In this document: piece by piece, positions 20,401-32,500 of the stretch | Numbering within the stretch: the first letter of the stretch is position 1 | How the letters are laid out: every line of letters begins with the position of its first letter | Assembly (NCBI GenBank): GCA_030280995.1 | Contig: JASXTE010000014.1 | Span: 28,738,150 to 28,802,149 of the forward strand | DNA: 64,000 nucleotides | Source of the DNA: Hemileia vastatrix | Lineage: Eukaryota; Basidiomycota; Pucciniomycetes; Pucciniales; Zaghouaniaceae | Direction of reading: 5' to 3' | The notes under the pieces: generated by a model | Seen by the model: only the letters and a program-made list of their open reading frames with translations | What the model was told of the DNA's origin: nothing | Databases searched by the model: none | Program-made: the position numbers and the translations under genes

Positions 20401-23400
20401 TTGTGTCTGAAATTGACAATTCTTCTTTTGGAGAACAACTTTCTGGTGAGGATAAAGATTCCATCCTTAAATTGATAAAATCTTTTCCTATTGCCTTTTC
20501 TCATGGGTCACATGAATTAGGATTGGTGAAATAAGAAATGAAGCTTTCATTATCTTTCCCATTAACAGAAATACCACCTAGTTTAAAAAAGAAGCCTTAT
20601 CCTACTTCTCCCACAAAGAGAAAAGATATTGAAGACAATATCGCTACCCTTTTAAAAATGAATATTATTGAAAAGGTAGTTGAAACACCTAAACATTGTG
20701 TTATCTCACCTGTCCTAATTTCTTATGAGAAAGATAAAGCCAGGTTATGTGATGATTATAGATCATTGAAAATTTATATTGTTGATGATATCTATCCTTT
20801 ACCTAGAATCAGCTCTCTACATGCTACCCTACAAGGTACTAAATATATCAGCTGTTTGGATGGTAACAAGGGATATCACCAGGTACCTGTTGAGAAGCAT
20901 TCTCAGAATTTTCTGATGATTGATACTCATATGGGTATTTATTAGTATGTTAGGATGCCATTTGGCCCTAAAAAATCCCCTTCAGTTTTTAAAAAAGTTA
21001 TGAATAACACATTCCATCAAAAAATAATTGAAGGATGGCTGATGGTTTATATTGATGATATCATCATATTCTCTAAAACATTTGAGGATCATCTTAACCA
21101 CCTGTTTAAAGTGTTCCATAATATGGATGAGATAAATATGACACTTGCTTTGAATAAATGCAAATTTGGTTTTCATTCCTTTAAAGTGCTTGGTCATGTT
21201 GTCTCAGGTTTACAGATATGTTTTGACCAAAAACAAAGTGGAAGCCATACATCAGGTGAAGGCTCCTACCACATTTAGAGAGCTCCAGAGTTTTTTTGGA
21301 ATGTGTGGATACTATAGACAGTATATTAAAAATTATCAAGTCATAGAATTACCCCTTACCCAATTGACTAGGAAAGATGTTGCTTTTGTCTGGAACAGTG
21401 AAAGACAAAGAGCTTTTGACACTATGAAACATTGTTTGATGTCAGCGCCAATTCTTGCTTTTCCTGACTTTAATAAACCATTTGTTTTATACACTGATTC
21501 CAGTTTTATTGGTCTTGGTGCTGCCCTCCATCAAAAATAAGTGATGAATGATAAAGTATCAGAAGTAGTAATTTTTTATATTTCAAGAACATTGAGAAAT
21601 AGTGAATTGGTATATGGTGCCACTCAACTAGAGTGTTTAGCAGTAGTGTGGGCTCTAGAGAAGCTACATTATTATCTGGATGACCAGAAATTTGAACTTT
21701 TCACTGACTGCAGTGCAGTTAAATCCCTCTTAAACTTGAAAACATCTAACAGACATATGTTCAGATGGCAGCTAGCTGTTCAAGAATACAGAGGGAGAAT
21801 GAAAGTAATTCATAGGGCTGGTATTGTTCACTCAAATGTGGATATGATATTAAGGTTACCTTTGCCAAATGATGACTTAAATTCTGAATATGTTCCTGAA
21901 GATGAGATAGTTAACATTCATGGAGTATATGTGGTTGATATGGAGGAAGAGCCATTACAGCTTATTCTGGATTCATATGATAAGGACACTGACTTAAAAA
22001 ATTTATGTACCATATTAAATGATCTAAAGAATGCTTCAATACAAGCATTAAATAAAACCCATCCACCAAAGTACCAGAAGGCTTTGGAAAAAGGTAAATT
22101 TTCAATTGATGAAGGCTACCTTTATTATAGAAGAAATTTGAGTAATGTAATTTTTATTCCTACTTCTATGAATGAGATCATCTTGAAGATTTGTCATAAT
22201 GACATATTGGCTGGACATTTTGATCTTGAGAAAAAGATAATCAGAATTAAGAGCACCACTGTAGGTAGACTCTTACAGTTGCCTTGCTGTAAGCAGAATC
22301 CGAAGGAGTTGGATAAACCATAGAAAACCCTGTCCTTCTAAGTAAAATAAGGGTTGCTCAAATTACTAAGCTTACTAGTCTACTTGAATTGATTTAAAAT
22401 ATAGATGAAACTCTGATTTTATGAATGCTTATTTAGATTTAGAAGTATCAGCTGTTGAAAAAGAAATACTGATGACAACAATTAAGGTGTATCAGTGAAA
22501 GATCTTAAAAGATAGACTTATATGTTTTTATAAGATTTTATTTTTAATGAGATGAAAATAAAAACAAGTCCCTAAGATGGAGAACTTTCCAATGATACCC
22601 TATATGTAATGAAAATATTATTGTTGTATTGTATTTCAAAAGTTTTATAAAATATAAATGTTATAAGGGTATTATAATTTATTTAAATTTGTTGTTATAT
22701 GTTAAAAATTGTTAATAATCCAAAAAGACTCTCAATATCGAAAACTAAAAGACAAAAAACATGTATCAGACTAAGATTCTCCCCTTCTATCTGATTCTCC
22801 TACTCCAGACCTTTCCAACAATACCCTACATGCATAGGATCTACAATAAACTACTGATCTAACAAGCATAATAAATTCCAACCAAATTTTGACACAATAG
22901 CCAAACTTTTCTGCAGTGACGAAACTTTGCACTGGTGATCAGACTTTCCCATTCTGAGAAAATTTTGCCACAATGAGCTCTTTTTGCCATAATGAGCTAA
23001 TTTTTCCATAATGAGCTAATTTGGACAGAGTGAGCTAAATTTGTCACAGTGAGTTAATCTTGTCACCATGACCAAACTTGGCCACAATGACAGAATTTTT
23101 CCAGTACACTTTGCTTTTGCACCGGAAAATTACCAGAGCACACCGGAGCTCACTGGAGCACACCTGAACTCACTGGAGCACACCGGAGCTCAGTGGCCAT
23201 TCCATCAGCACACCATATCCACCAAAAATACTATAAGTCACTAAATCAAGTAAAACACTAAGAAAAAAGTAAAATATGATAAAAAATCAACAAGACATAA
23301 AAGACAGAGAAAAATCTGGGCTATCGAATGATAATAATTATTTTACAAAATTTCAAATATCCAGCCTTATAATCCAGAAATTCGCCACTAATCTTCAAAA

Positions 23401-24673
23401 ATAAACCTAAGTGGCATACCCAGATGTGGAATGCCACACCGCTTGGTGGGTTAATATGTCTGAAGACAACAAACTATATGTTGAATCCTGTGATTCTTGC
23501 CAAAAATCAAAAAGATTGACTGGTAAAAGAGCTGGATTAATGCAACATATTGAAACTCCTCATGCACCATGGAAAATAATGAACATGGAATTTCTAACAG
23601 TATTACTCATTGCTGGGAAAGACAGTTATAACTCTTTCTGGGTTATTGTGGAAATATTCACAAAAATGTGTAAATTTATCCTTACCCACAAGAATGTTTC
23701 CACTAAAGAATTAGCTTTCTTGTGGTGGTCTCATATGTTTAATACTGCTGTTTTTCCTAAGGCCATAATCTCTGACAGAGACCCTAAATTTACTTCTGAA
23801 TTTTGGATGTCTCTGATGGATGTTTGTGGTTGTGATCTGAAACTTTCTACTGCCCATCATCCCCAAACTGATGGATTAGCTGAAAGAATGATTCATACCT
23901 TGGAGGACATGATAAGAAGGTATTGTTCCTTTGGCCTTGAGTACAAAGACAATGACAGATTTACTCATGATTGGGTTACCTTACTTCCTGGTTTGGAATT
24001 TGCTTATAATAGCACTGTTTGTTCTGTTACTCAGAAAAAGCCTTTTGAGCTCTGGCTTGGATATGTTTTGAATACTCCTGCCCAAATTCTCAATAATAAA
24101 ATAGCTAAATTGGATTTACATCTTGGTGTAAAATCTTTTCTTCAAATGCAACAACTTTTCAGAAGTAATGCTCAAAAATGTATTGAAAAATCATTTGAAT
24201 ATGAGAAGAAGAGATGGGACAAATCCCATAAAGAATACACTTTTAAAAAGGGTGATGAAGTGCTGATTTCTACAGTCCACTTCAATTTACAAGGTAATAA
24301 AAAATTAAAAGACCCAATTGTAGGTCCATTTGTTGTCAGAATAATGGTTGGTGATAATGTAGTTGAAGTTATCTTGTATGCTCTATATGACAAAAAACAT
24401 CCTGTTTTTCCAATACCACTTTTGAAATGTTACACATCCAATAGTGATTTAATTCCCAAAAGGAGAGGAAGACCAAAGAAAACCCCTAATGAAATCACTG
24501 AGACAGTAGAAACTGAGAAGATTCTAAATGACAGAATAGTTACTTCTGAAAAAGGTACAGAATACTTATTGAGATTCAAGAATAAATCATCTGAATATGA
24601 TTCTTGGATACCTGGGAAGGAGATATCTAATCTTCCTACTCTGCTAAAGAAATATAAAAAGAAAAAATCATAG
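17472..24673 (+). pseudogene. A2 gag-pol, multiply disrupted
   Basis: It starts at ATG 17472 (MTDQGSSAG). Intron-like segments sit at 17544-17601 and 18072-18181 around a middle exon read in +1 (GRKRKN region). The coiled-coil Gag, a CFKCSKPWKIGHVC knuckle, protease VVLDSGAGGS, RT with YIDD near 21050, RNase H, and integrase with DDE and RGRPKK are all recognisable. Breaks include TAA at 18237-18239, stops near 18396 and 18538, a frame change near 19950, TAA at 20532-20534, TAG near 20943, a shift near 21220, TAA at 21538-21540 and the insertion at 22258. No product is expected. Confidence 0.88.
22258..23436 (+). mobile_element. Unidentified 1.2-kb insertion in A2 integrase
   Basis: Integrase homology stops after 22257 and resumes at 23441 (GCTTGGTGGG). 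CACC occurs at both junctions (22254-22257 and 23437-23440). A hairpin CTTACAG/CTGTAAG lies near the left end and GGCAT/ATGCC at the right end. There are no clear terminal inverted repeats and no coding capacity. The interior holds two short tandem arrays (a repeat with AATGAGCTAA from about 22970, and one with CTGGAGCACAC from about 23140). The type of mobile element is not recognised. Confidence 0.6.
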
Positions 24674-24706
24674 CATTTTGTTTATTGTTTTTTTAGAGTT
24701 AGTGAG

Positions 24707-25514
24707 TGTCAGCCAGGCTACTAGACTTACCCAGTAAAATAATTAATTATTTGCTGGAATGAAGCCACGCCTTTTATTTCTTATGATATTATTAATTATA
24801 TTATATTTACTTTATTATTACTTGCAATGAACTAACTAATTAAAATAAGTAACTTTAGTAAATATTTAAAAATTAATAATAATGTCCCTCATATTTTTTA
24901 TTCCCTAACACCGTGCTCAATAACAGGTTGAGGAAGAAATAAAAATATATTAATACTATATTTTAAGAATTCAAATTTCTTTATTTAAACAAAGTTAAAA
25001 ATTCTATTAATACAAAAATTTAATTCAAATTATTTTATACTAAGTGTGACCTTTAAAAGTGAACTCTAAAGTATATCAAATAATTTGATATATAGTAAAA
25101 AATATTTTATTGACTCATCCTTATAGCACACTTTTGTTATTTGCAAATTCTTATTTTTGGAAATGTCTTTCACTCACACTCCTGTATGTAGGTGTTAACT
25201 CTGTGTGCTCTCTCTCTCCTTTTGCCTATAAAAGGCCTTCTCTTTTGTGCTGTTTATTCATACATTACTTACATTATTAAATTACCATTTACAACAAATA
25301 TTTATTACTTCTAGCTATTGATTTTAGTATTTACTTCTACATAATTCTAAATCATTGATTACAATAATATGTAGAAAAATTTCTACCTCTTTTAATTGAG
25401 TAAAATTAATAAAAGATAACCCATATGTACCTTACCTTTGAAACTTTGAAATTCCCCTTCCAACACTGTTAACCTCCTCTGAAAATCTTCTAGACCAAAA
25501 GGAGCTTCACAATA
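24707..25514 (+). repeat. A2 3' LTR
   Basis: It pairs with 15696-16501 and ends CTTCACAATA, followed by GTTAT. It is preceded by a mutated polypurine tract AGAGTTAGTGAG. Confidence 0.88.
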
Positions 25515-25519
25515 GTTAT

Positions 25520-26054
25520 TTTTATGCATTTGAGTTGCCAAATCAATAGTCCTAACTAATAAAAATCAATCTGTCAAAGCGCATTTTTAATATTAGTAAA
25601 TTTATAGTGCATATAGTCAACTTTTAAGTGATTTAAAGTGCATTTCTTGTTTTTCACATAAAACAATGAAAACTACAGCTTTAAGTCTACTTAAAAATTA
25701 TGTAGCCTTATATTTAAGGTTCTTAATATAACCCTAACATATTCCAACTTAATAATAAGTACATAATACTTATAAAAGGTGGATATATGCATGTATATAA
25801 GGTATTACAATGGCATATATTTTATTTTATCATAATTTTTACATATGTATACAACTTGTGTACTTTTATTTATTGTTCCCATGTATAGTCCATGTGTATA
25901 ACATAATTTAAAAGTACTTTTTACTCAGTCCTGGGGATGTCCAGGCTGACAGCTGGTCTGATTGTGATATAGTTAAGCAAGTTTAAGGACATTCTAGTTT
26001 ATCATCCACTATCTGGTGTACCAGGAATCTCTGTGCTTCACTCTTTTGTGTGTG
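25520..26054. other. AT-rich relic between A2 and the LTR fragment
   Basis: No gene is seen. CCAGGCTGACAGC near 25950 resembles, on the minus strand, the family A LTR start, and ACCTTTTATAAG lies upstream of it, so part of this may be an old minus-strand LTR remnant. Confidence 0.35.
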
Positions 26055-26449
26055 TTTGTGGCATCTTTTGGCTAGGTTGTGAAAAAGGTTAGCTCTTACT
26101 TGACCTCAACTCTTGTCACTTTTTTCTCTGGTATAGTCTTGCAATCTATATCAAGTATTATTGCTGTGTCTGGTGTGGCTTTGTAATCTACATCAAGTAT
26201 CATTTCTTTCTCTGGTGTGGACATTGGTCTAAATTTCAGTTCTTTAATCTGGTAGTCTGTCTGATGACTACTTTCTTGGTTGATCAAACAATCAAGTGTG
26301 TTGGAAAGAAGTTTTAGCAAACAAGACTCAATTTACTTTAGCAGGTAAATCTCACTTTATTTTTCTAAAGGGACAGGAGATTTTCTCTCTTGTTTTATCT
26401 CCAACTCCCTTGGTCAAGGCCTATAGCTACTACTATAGGATTTTCTACA
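26055..26449 (+). repeat. Family C-like LTR fragment
   Basis: It matches the second half of the C 3' LTR, including CTCTGGTGTGGAC, the GTAAATCTCACT block and the terminal TTCTACA. It includes the segment that the C 5' LTR lacks. No partner LTR is visible. The 200 bases after it contain A-runs and no gene. Confidence 0.7.
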
Positions 26450-26676
26450 CTGGTTCACATCAGGGCTGTGGGAAAAGGTTTGTTTTTCATGCAAGGGTGG
26501 TCTGTGTGTTGAGTTGTTTGTCCAAAAAAAAAAAAAAAAAATTGAAAATTGAAAATTATTGGGAAGGGCTTCCAATTGCTGGTGAGTTATCTAGAAGAAG
26601 AAGGAACCAACAGAAGATACAAAAGAACTTATTTAAAAAAAAAAAATACAGAGTTAAGAACAACTATTGTAAATGA

Positions 26677-26937
26677 CACCACACAATATGGGGGGCGGAC
26701 TTGCTAGCAAGTCCGCAACCTTGGACCCAAACTCACCATAGATTGAACACACATTGAGCTATTGATAAAGGAGCCATACAATCAGGAATGAACACCACTC
26801 AGAAGAACAGTTTTAGGTGGGTGTTCAAGTAGAGTTCAGTATGGGTTCAGTATGAGTTCAGTCTGAGTTCCATCTGAGTTCCATCTGAGTTCAGGTTGAG
26901 GACTTGCTAGCAAGTCCACCCCCTATATTGCGTAGTG
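26677..26937 (+). mobile_element. MITE-2: small Harbinger-like element
   Basis: A 261-bp element is flanked by TGA duplications (26674-26676 and 26938-26940). The terminal inverted repeats begin CACCACACAATAT on the left and, read inward, CACTACGCAATAT on the right. Both ends carry the perfect 18-bp palindrome GGACTTGCTAGCAAGTCC. The right half has about six 11-bp repeats of the type TGAGTTCCATC. There is no coding capacity. Confidence 0.85.
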
Positions 26938-26962
26938 TGAATATTTTTATTTTAAAACAAGT

Positions 26963-26963
<1 letters not shown>

Positions 26964-27008
<45 letters not shown>
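26964..27008. repeat. Poly(A) run joined to an (AT)n microsatellite
   Basis: An A-run at about 26964-26979 passes directly into about 15 AT dinucleotides. Confidence 0.9.
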
Positions 27009-27012
<4 letters not shown>

Positions 27013-28114
27013 GTATATTTTTCTCTACAATAACAAAACAAAATATAACTCTTGAACTGCTCTTAAAGCAACCTTGTATTAAGTTAGATTTCTCAATTTT
27101 TGTATTTATAAACAATGAAATAAATTTGATAGAAAAAAAAAATTACTTAAAATTGTAACAAAAAGGTGTTATTTATAAATTGTAAAGTAATGTAAGTAAT
27201 GCAGACTACAACAAGGTGAGAAACCAAAGCCTTAATATAGGCAGATGAAATACTCTGAGATGCTACTATGTGTATATACAATATAAAAGAAAGGAAACAA
27301 TTGAATTGAAGTGTAACAAGGAAATAAGGGTTTCAAAGTAACTATTTACTAAAACAGAATAAAAGGAACCAAATGTATTCACCCTTTAAACCCTGTAACA
27401 ACATAATCGCCTAACTAGGATACTAATTTGGTAAACAACAGGAAAATGTAACTATAGTAATTACAAAACATGTTAAAATTTTGTTATATTGTAATAAATC
27501 CAATTTTTAGTGTAATAAAAAATATTACACTATTTATGACATACAATTATTTCATACTTAACTAATATAGTTTAAACCAATATTGATTAAGTAAATTAAC
27601 TACTTGTACTAGTATAATAATTATTGTAATTAAACAAGTATTTCAATAAAATCATTTTATTCAAATAAAATATTTAGATTTGGAATAAAGGTTTTACTTG
27701 TGTCATTTATTTATTTATTTTATGGGTCCATTTGTGAGGAAAAGGAGTGTTTAATGACTAGTAATTGTAAGGTAATATTTTTATGATTTAACGTATATAA
27801 TAAAATAATAAAATAATTACATTATAAGTTGATGTTATTATTTATAATAATTTATAATTAATTAATTATTAATTTATAATCATCAACTACCTAAAAATAT
27901 GCCAACCTTTTTATAGAATATAATTTTATATTTTATTTAAATGTATATACAGTATCCATAATAATAAAATTTATATAACAATTTATATTAAAAAATATTG
28001 TTATATAGTTTGATTTTAATATAACAGTTAGCTTGTATATATTTAAATTCAAATGTTCTCTTATTGTATTTTAACATAAGATTTTACTTGAATCTCAGTA
28101 TAGCCTGGCTGACA
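27009..28114 (-). repeat. Degenerate solo LTR of the A3/A5 type
   Basis: On the minus strand a TGTCAGCCAGGCTATAC start lies at 28114. Further in, GGCATATTTTTAGGTAG aligns with the GGCGCATTTTTATG block of the A5 LTR, and CCTATATTAAGG (near 27230) sits where those LTRs have CCTATAAAAGG. The distal end and target duplication are not resolved. Confidence 0.55.
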
Positions 28115-28410
28115 TCCTCTCATGACCTTCCCAGCCTTGTTTGGAAAGCTATAGAAAGGCAATGAATCAATAGCTTCCAACACCAAAAAAAAAAAAAAAA
28201 AAGAGTTTCCTTCTTTATAAGTTACTAGAAAATGTATTTATTACATACAACATGCAACTGATTTTGATAACTGTCCACTATCACCCCACTCTAAACTCAC
28301 ATAAACATCTTTCCAAAAAGATCCAAATAATAATAATCATAATCATAATCATAATCATAATAAACATCATGATCATCATTCAGATCCACAAGTTTCTTAA
28401 ACATGATGAG
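28115..28410. other. Non-coding spacer with microsatellites
   Basis: It contains an A-run near 28183 and an (AATCAT)-type array near 28330-28365. It ends with ATGAG (28406-28410), the A3 target duplication. Confidence 0.7.
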
Positions 28411-29549
28411 TGTCGGTCAGTTGTCTAGAAGAGGGAAAGAAAAGGGGAAAAAAAGAAGAGAAAACAAATAGGAAAAGATACTAAAGGTAAATAGAAAGAT
28501 AAAAGTAATACTAGAAATAATTTATTTAAAATGAAGCAACAACGAGTGAGTTGGGAGATGAACAATTTGATGTTTTATTTAATATTAATATTATTTAAGT
28601 AAGAGTTCTGCACGGCAAACACTATAATTCCTATCAGACTTAAGGCAACCTTTAATTTGTTATTGAGAATTTTTAATTAGATTGTAGTACTAATAAAAAT
28701 AATAATAAACGTGATAAAATTATCTTTTAAATTGTTGAGTGTTTAGTAAGTGATGATGCTACAGGGGATTATCCAAGGCCCTTTTATAGGCAATGGGTCC
28801 TCTGAAGCGCCACTATGTTTGTAAATACAATAGTTAGAATAGAATAAAACAAATATATCAAAGAGTAAATGAAACATAACAATGTAGAGAAAAACATGAA
28901 ACAAATAATTAAAACCCCAATTAAGAATCCAATTTTCCCGCCATTAATTCCCAAATCAGTAAGTAAAAATAGTGAGTAACTAAACAAGATTGGAACATAG
29001 GAACTATGAGAAAAATAATTCCAAACAGATGGTACAGTCTGATTTAAGGATATTTTAAGTGAAACAAAAAATACTTTGACGCAAAAAAACATGTAATTAA
29101 TCTCAATTTAGTATAAATTACTTAATTGGTTTTTCCTGACACAATTAAGGGTCAAAAGAAGCGTCATTAATTATTGTTTAGTATTATATGAAAGGTGTTA
29201 TTTAATATATAAATTTAAATAATTAATTTACATATATTATAAGTCAATTTTACACTTATAATTATAATATATGTTTTTCAATTAATCAAATATAAATTTA
29301 TAATTATTAAGTAACATAAAAATGCGCCATTATTTGTAGAATATATTATATTATGTTCAATTTAAATGTATATAAAAATTTATATAACCAATAAAATTAA
29401 TATAACACTTGTATATAATAAAATACTTATATAATTTTATTATGCAATAAAATATTAATTTATATTCATTAAATACAATTCTTACCCACTCTTTCAGGTT
29501 TTATAAGTTACATATCATTTACTGGACTCCTGGAATAGCCTGGCTGACA
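28411..29549 (-). repeat. A3 3' LTR
   Basis: On the minus strand it runs from TGTCAGCCAGGCTATTCC at 29549 to GACCGACA at 28411. A TATA-like CCTATAAAAGG is centred near 28780. Confidence 0.93.
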
Positions 29550-32500
29550 CTCCCTCACTCTAAAAAAAACAATAAAAAAAAATGCTAAGATTTTTTCTTT
29601 TTGTATTTTTTCAACAGAGTAGGCAGATTTGAAATTTCCTTGCCAGGTATCCATGCATCATGTTCAGATGATTTGTTCTTATATCTCAATAAATATTCAG
29701 TACCTCTTTCAGAAGTGATAATTCTATCATTGAGAATTTTATCAATTTCTGCTGTTTCTGTGACTTCCTGAGGGTTCTTCTTAGGTCTTCCTCTTCTTTT
29801 TGGAAATAAGTCACTGTTGGAAGTATAAGGCTTAAGCAAAGAAATGGGAAAGACAGGATGTTTCCTATCATATGGAGAATACAATACAACTTCTACTGCA
29901 TTATCACCAACCATTCTTTTAACAACAAATGGTCCTACAAAAGGATCTTTTAATTTGTGGTTACCTTGTAAATTGAAATGGAAAGTAGAGATCAACACTT
30001 CATCACCCTTGTTAAATGTGTATTCTTTATGGGATTTATCCCATCTTTTCTTTTCATATTCAAATGCTTTATCAATACAACTCTGAGCATGTTTTCTGCA
30101 TAGCTGTTGCATTTGCATAAAAGATTTTACACCAGGGTGTAGTTCCAACTTAGGTAATTTATTATTGAGAATCTGAGCAGGAGTGTTTGGGACATAACCT
30201 AACCAAAGCTCAAAAGGCTTTTTCTCAGTGACAGAATGAACAGTGCTATTATATGCAAATTCAAGACCAGGCAAAAGAGTGACCCAATCATGAGTAAATC
30301 TGTCATTGTCTTTATATTCTAAACCAAAGGCACAATACCTTCTAATCATATCTTCCAGAGTTTGAATCATTCTTTCAGCTAGACCATCAGTCTGAGGATG
30401 GTGAGCTGTAGACAATTTTAACTCACAGCCACAAATATCCATCAAAGAGGTCCAAAACTCAGAAGTGAATTTTGGATCCCTATCAGAGATAATGGCTTTT
30501 GGAAAACCAATAATATTAAACATGTAAGACCACCATAAGAAAGCTAATTCTTTGGTGGATACATCTTTGTGGGTTGGAATAAATTTGCACATTTTTGTGA
30601 ATCTATCTACTATTACCCAACAAGAGTTAAAGCTGTCTTTATCTGCAACAGGAAGACCAGTGACAAAATCCATATTAATGATATGCCAGGGAGCACTAGG
30701 TGCTTCAATATGTTGTAATAACCCTGCTCTCTTACCTGTTAACCTTTTAGATTTTTGGCAGGAATCACAAGATTCAACATATAATTTTGTGTCTTCAGAC
30801 ATATTAGCCCACCATGCAGTGTTTTTGATTCTAATCAATGTTTTTTCAAGATCAAAATGACCAGCTAATATGTCATCATGACAAAGTTTGAGGATAGTTT
30901 CTTTCATTGAAGGAGGAATTACAATTACATTGGTAAGCTTCCTTCTATAATATATATAACCATCTTCAATAGAGAACTTTCCTTTATTTAAAGCATTTTG
31001 GTACTTTACAGGAAGAGTTTTTATTAATGCTTGAATTGAAGCATTCTTAGGATCATTTAAGATAGTAACCAATTTATTTAAATCAGAATCTTTATCATAT
31101 GAATCCAGTATTAATTGTAATAACTCCTCTTCCATATCAACTATAAATATACCATGGATATGAACAGTATCATCTTCAGGTACATAAGCAGGATTTGAGT
31201 CATTATTTGGCAGAGGCAATCTGGAGAGCATATCAACATTAGAGTGAACATTTCCAGATCTATGGATAATTTTCATCCTTCCTCTGTATTATTGAACAGC
31301 AAGTTGCCACCTGAACATATGTCTGTTAGGTGTCTTTAGGTTTAAGAGGGACTTTACAGCACTACAGTCAGTTACCAACTCAAATTTTTGGTCATCCAAA
31401 TAGTAATGAAGTTTCTCAAGAGCCCAAACAACTGCTAAGCACTCCAATTGAGTGGCACCATATTTCAATTCACTATTTCTTAAGGTTCTTGAAATATAAC
31501 AAATTACAACCTCTGAGGATTTATCATTAATAATTTGCTTTTGGTGAAGGGCAGCACCCAGACCAATAAAGCTAGCATCTGTATAAAGGACAAATGGCTT
31601 GTTAAAATCTGGAAGAGCCAATATAGGGGCTGTCATTAAGCAACTTTTTAATGTATCAAATTCTTTTTGACAGTCATTATTCCAGAGAAAAGCAACATCT
31701 TTTCTGGTCAGTTTTGTAAGAGGCAAGGCTATGACCTGATAATTTTTAATATATTGTTTATAATAGCCACACATACCCAAAAAACTTTGGATTTCTCTTA
31801 CAGAAGTTGGTGCTTTCACATTTTGAATGGTAGCAACTTTATTATGGTCTACACAAATTTGTAAGCCTGACACAACATGGCCAAGGACTTTCAAAGATTG
31901 AAAACCAAATTTACACTTTTTTAAAGATAAGGTCATATTGATTTCATCCATTTTTTGGAAAACTCTATTCAAATGAATCATATGTTCATCAAAAGTTTTA
32001 GAAAAAACAATAATATCATCAATATAAACCATGAGCCAACCTTCAATAATTTCTTGATGGAAAGTGTTATCCATGACCTTCTGGAAAACTGAAGGAGCAT
32101 TTTTAGGGCCAAATGGCATCCTAACATACTTATATATTCCCATATGAGTAGCAATAAGCAAAAAATTTTGAGAATTTTTCTCAACTGGAACTTGATGATA
32201 ACCTTTATTACCATCCAGACAACTAATAAATTTTGCACCTTGCAAGGTAGCATGTATAGAATTAATTCTGGGTAAAGGATAAATATCATCAACAGTATAA
32301 GTATTTAAAGCTCTGTAATCTCCACATAATCTAGCTTTATCTTTTTCATAAGAAATTAAGACTGGGGAGATGACACAATATTTGGGGGTGACATCCACTT
32401 TCTCAATGATATTCATTTTCAATAATGTTTCAATATTATCTTCAATATCTTTTCTTTTTGATGGAGAAGAAGGATATGGTTTTTTCTTAAGGGTAGGAGG

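Larger units (their letters stand above)
15696..25514 (+). mobile_element. Family A copy A2: full-length but heavily mutated gypsy element
   Basis: The LTRs are 15696-16501 and 24707-25514, flanked by the 5-bp duplication GTTAT (15691-15695 and 25515-25519). Inside are the leader hairpin array, gag, protease, RT/RNase H and integrase with a chromodomain-like tail, in the usual gypsy order. The coding part carries many stops and frameshifts and a 1.2-kb foreign insertion in integrase. Its CpG sites are eroded relative to A4, so it looks older. Confidence 0.92.

Noticed and set aside
28784..29092. A 102-codon hydrophobic frame inside the A3 LTRs (also at 36822-37130)
   Set aside because: It looks membrane-like and recurs in both LTRs, but the LTRs are copies of each other. 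In A5 the frame is broken near 62360, and composition alone (T-rich) explains the hydrophobicity.
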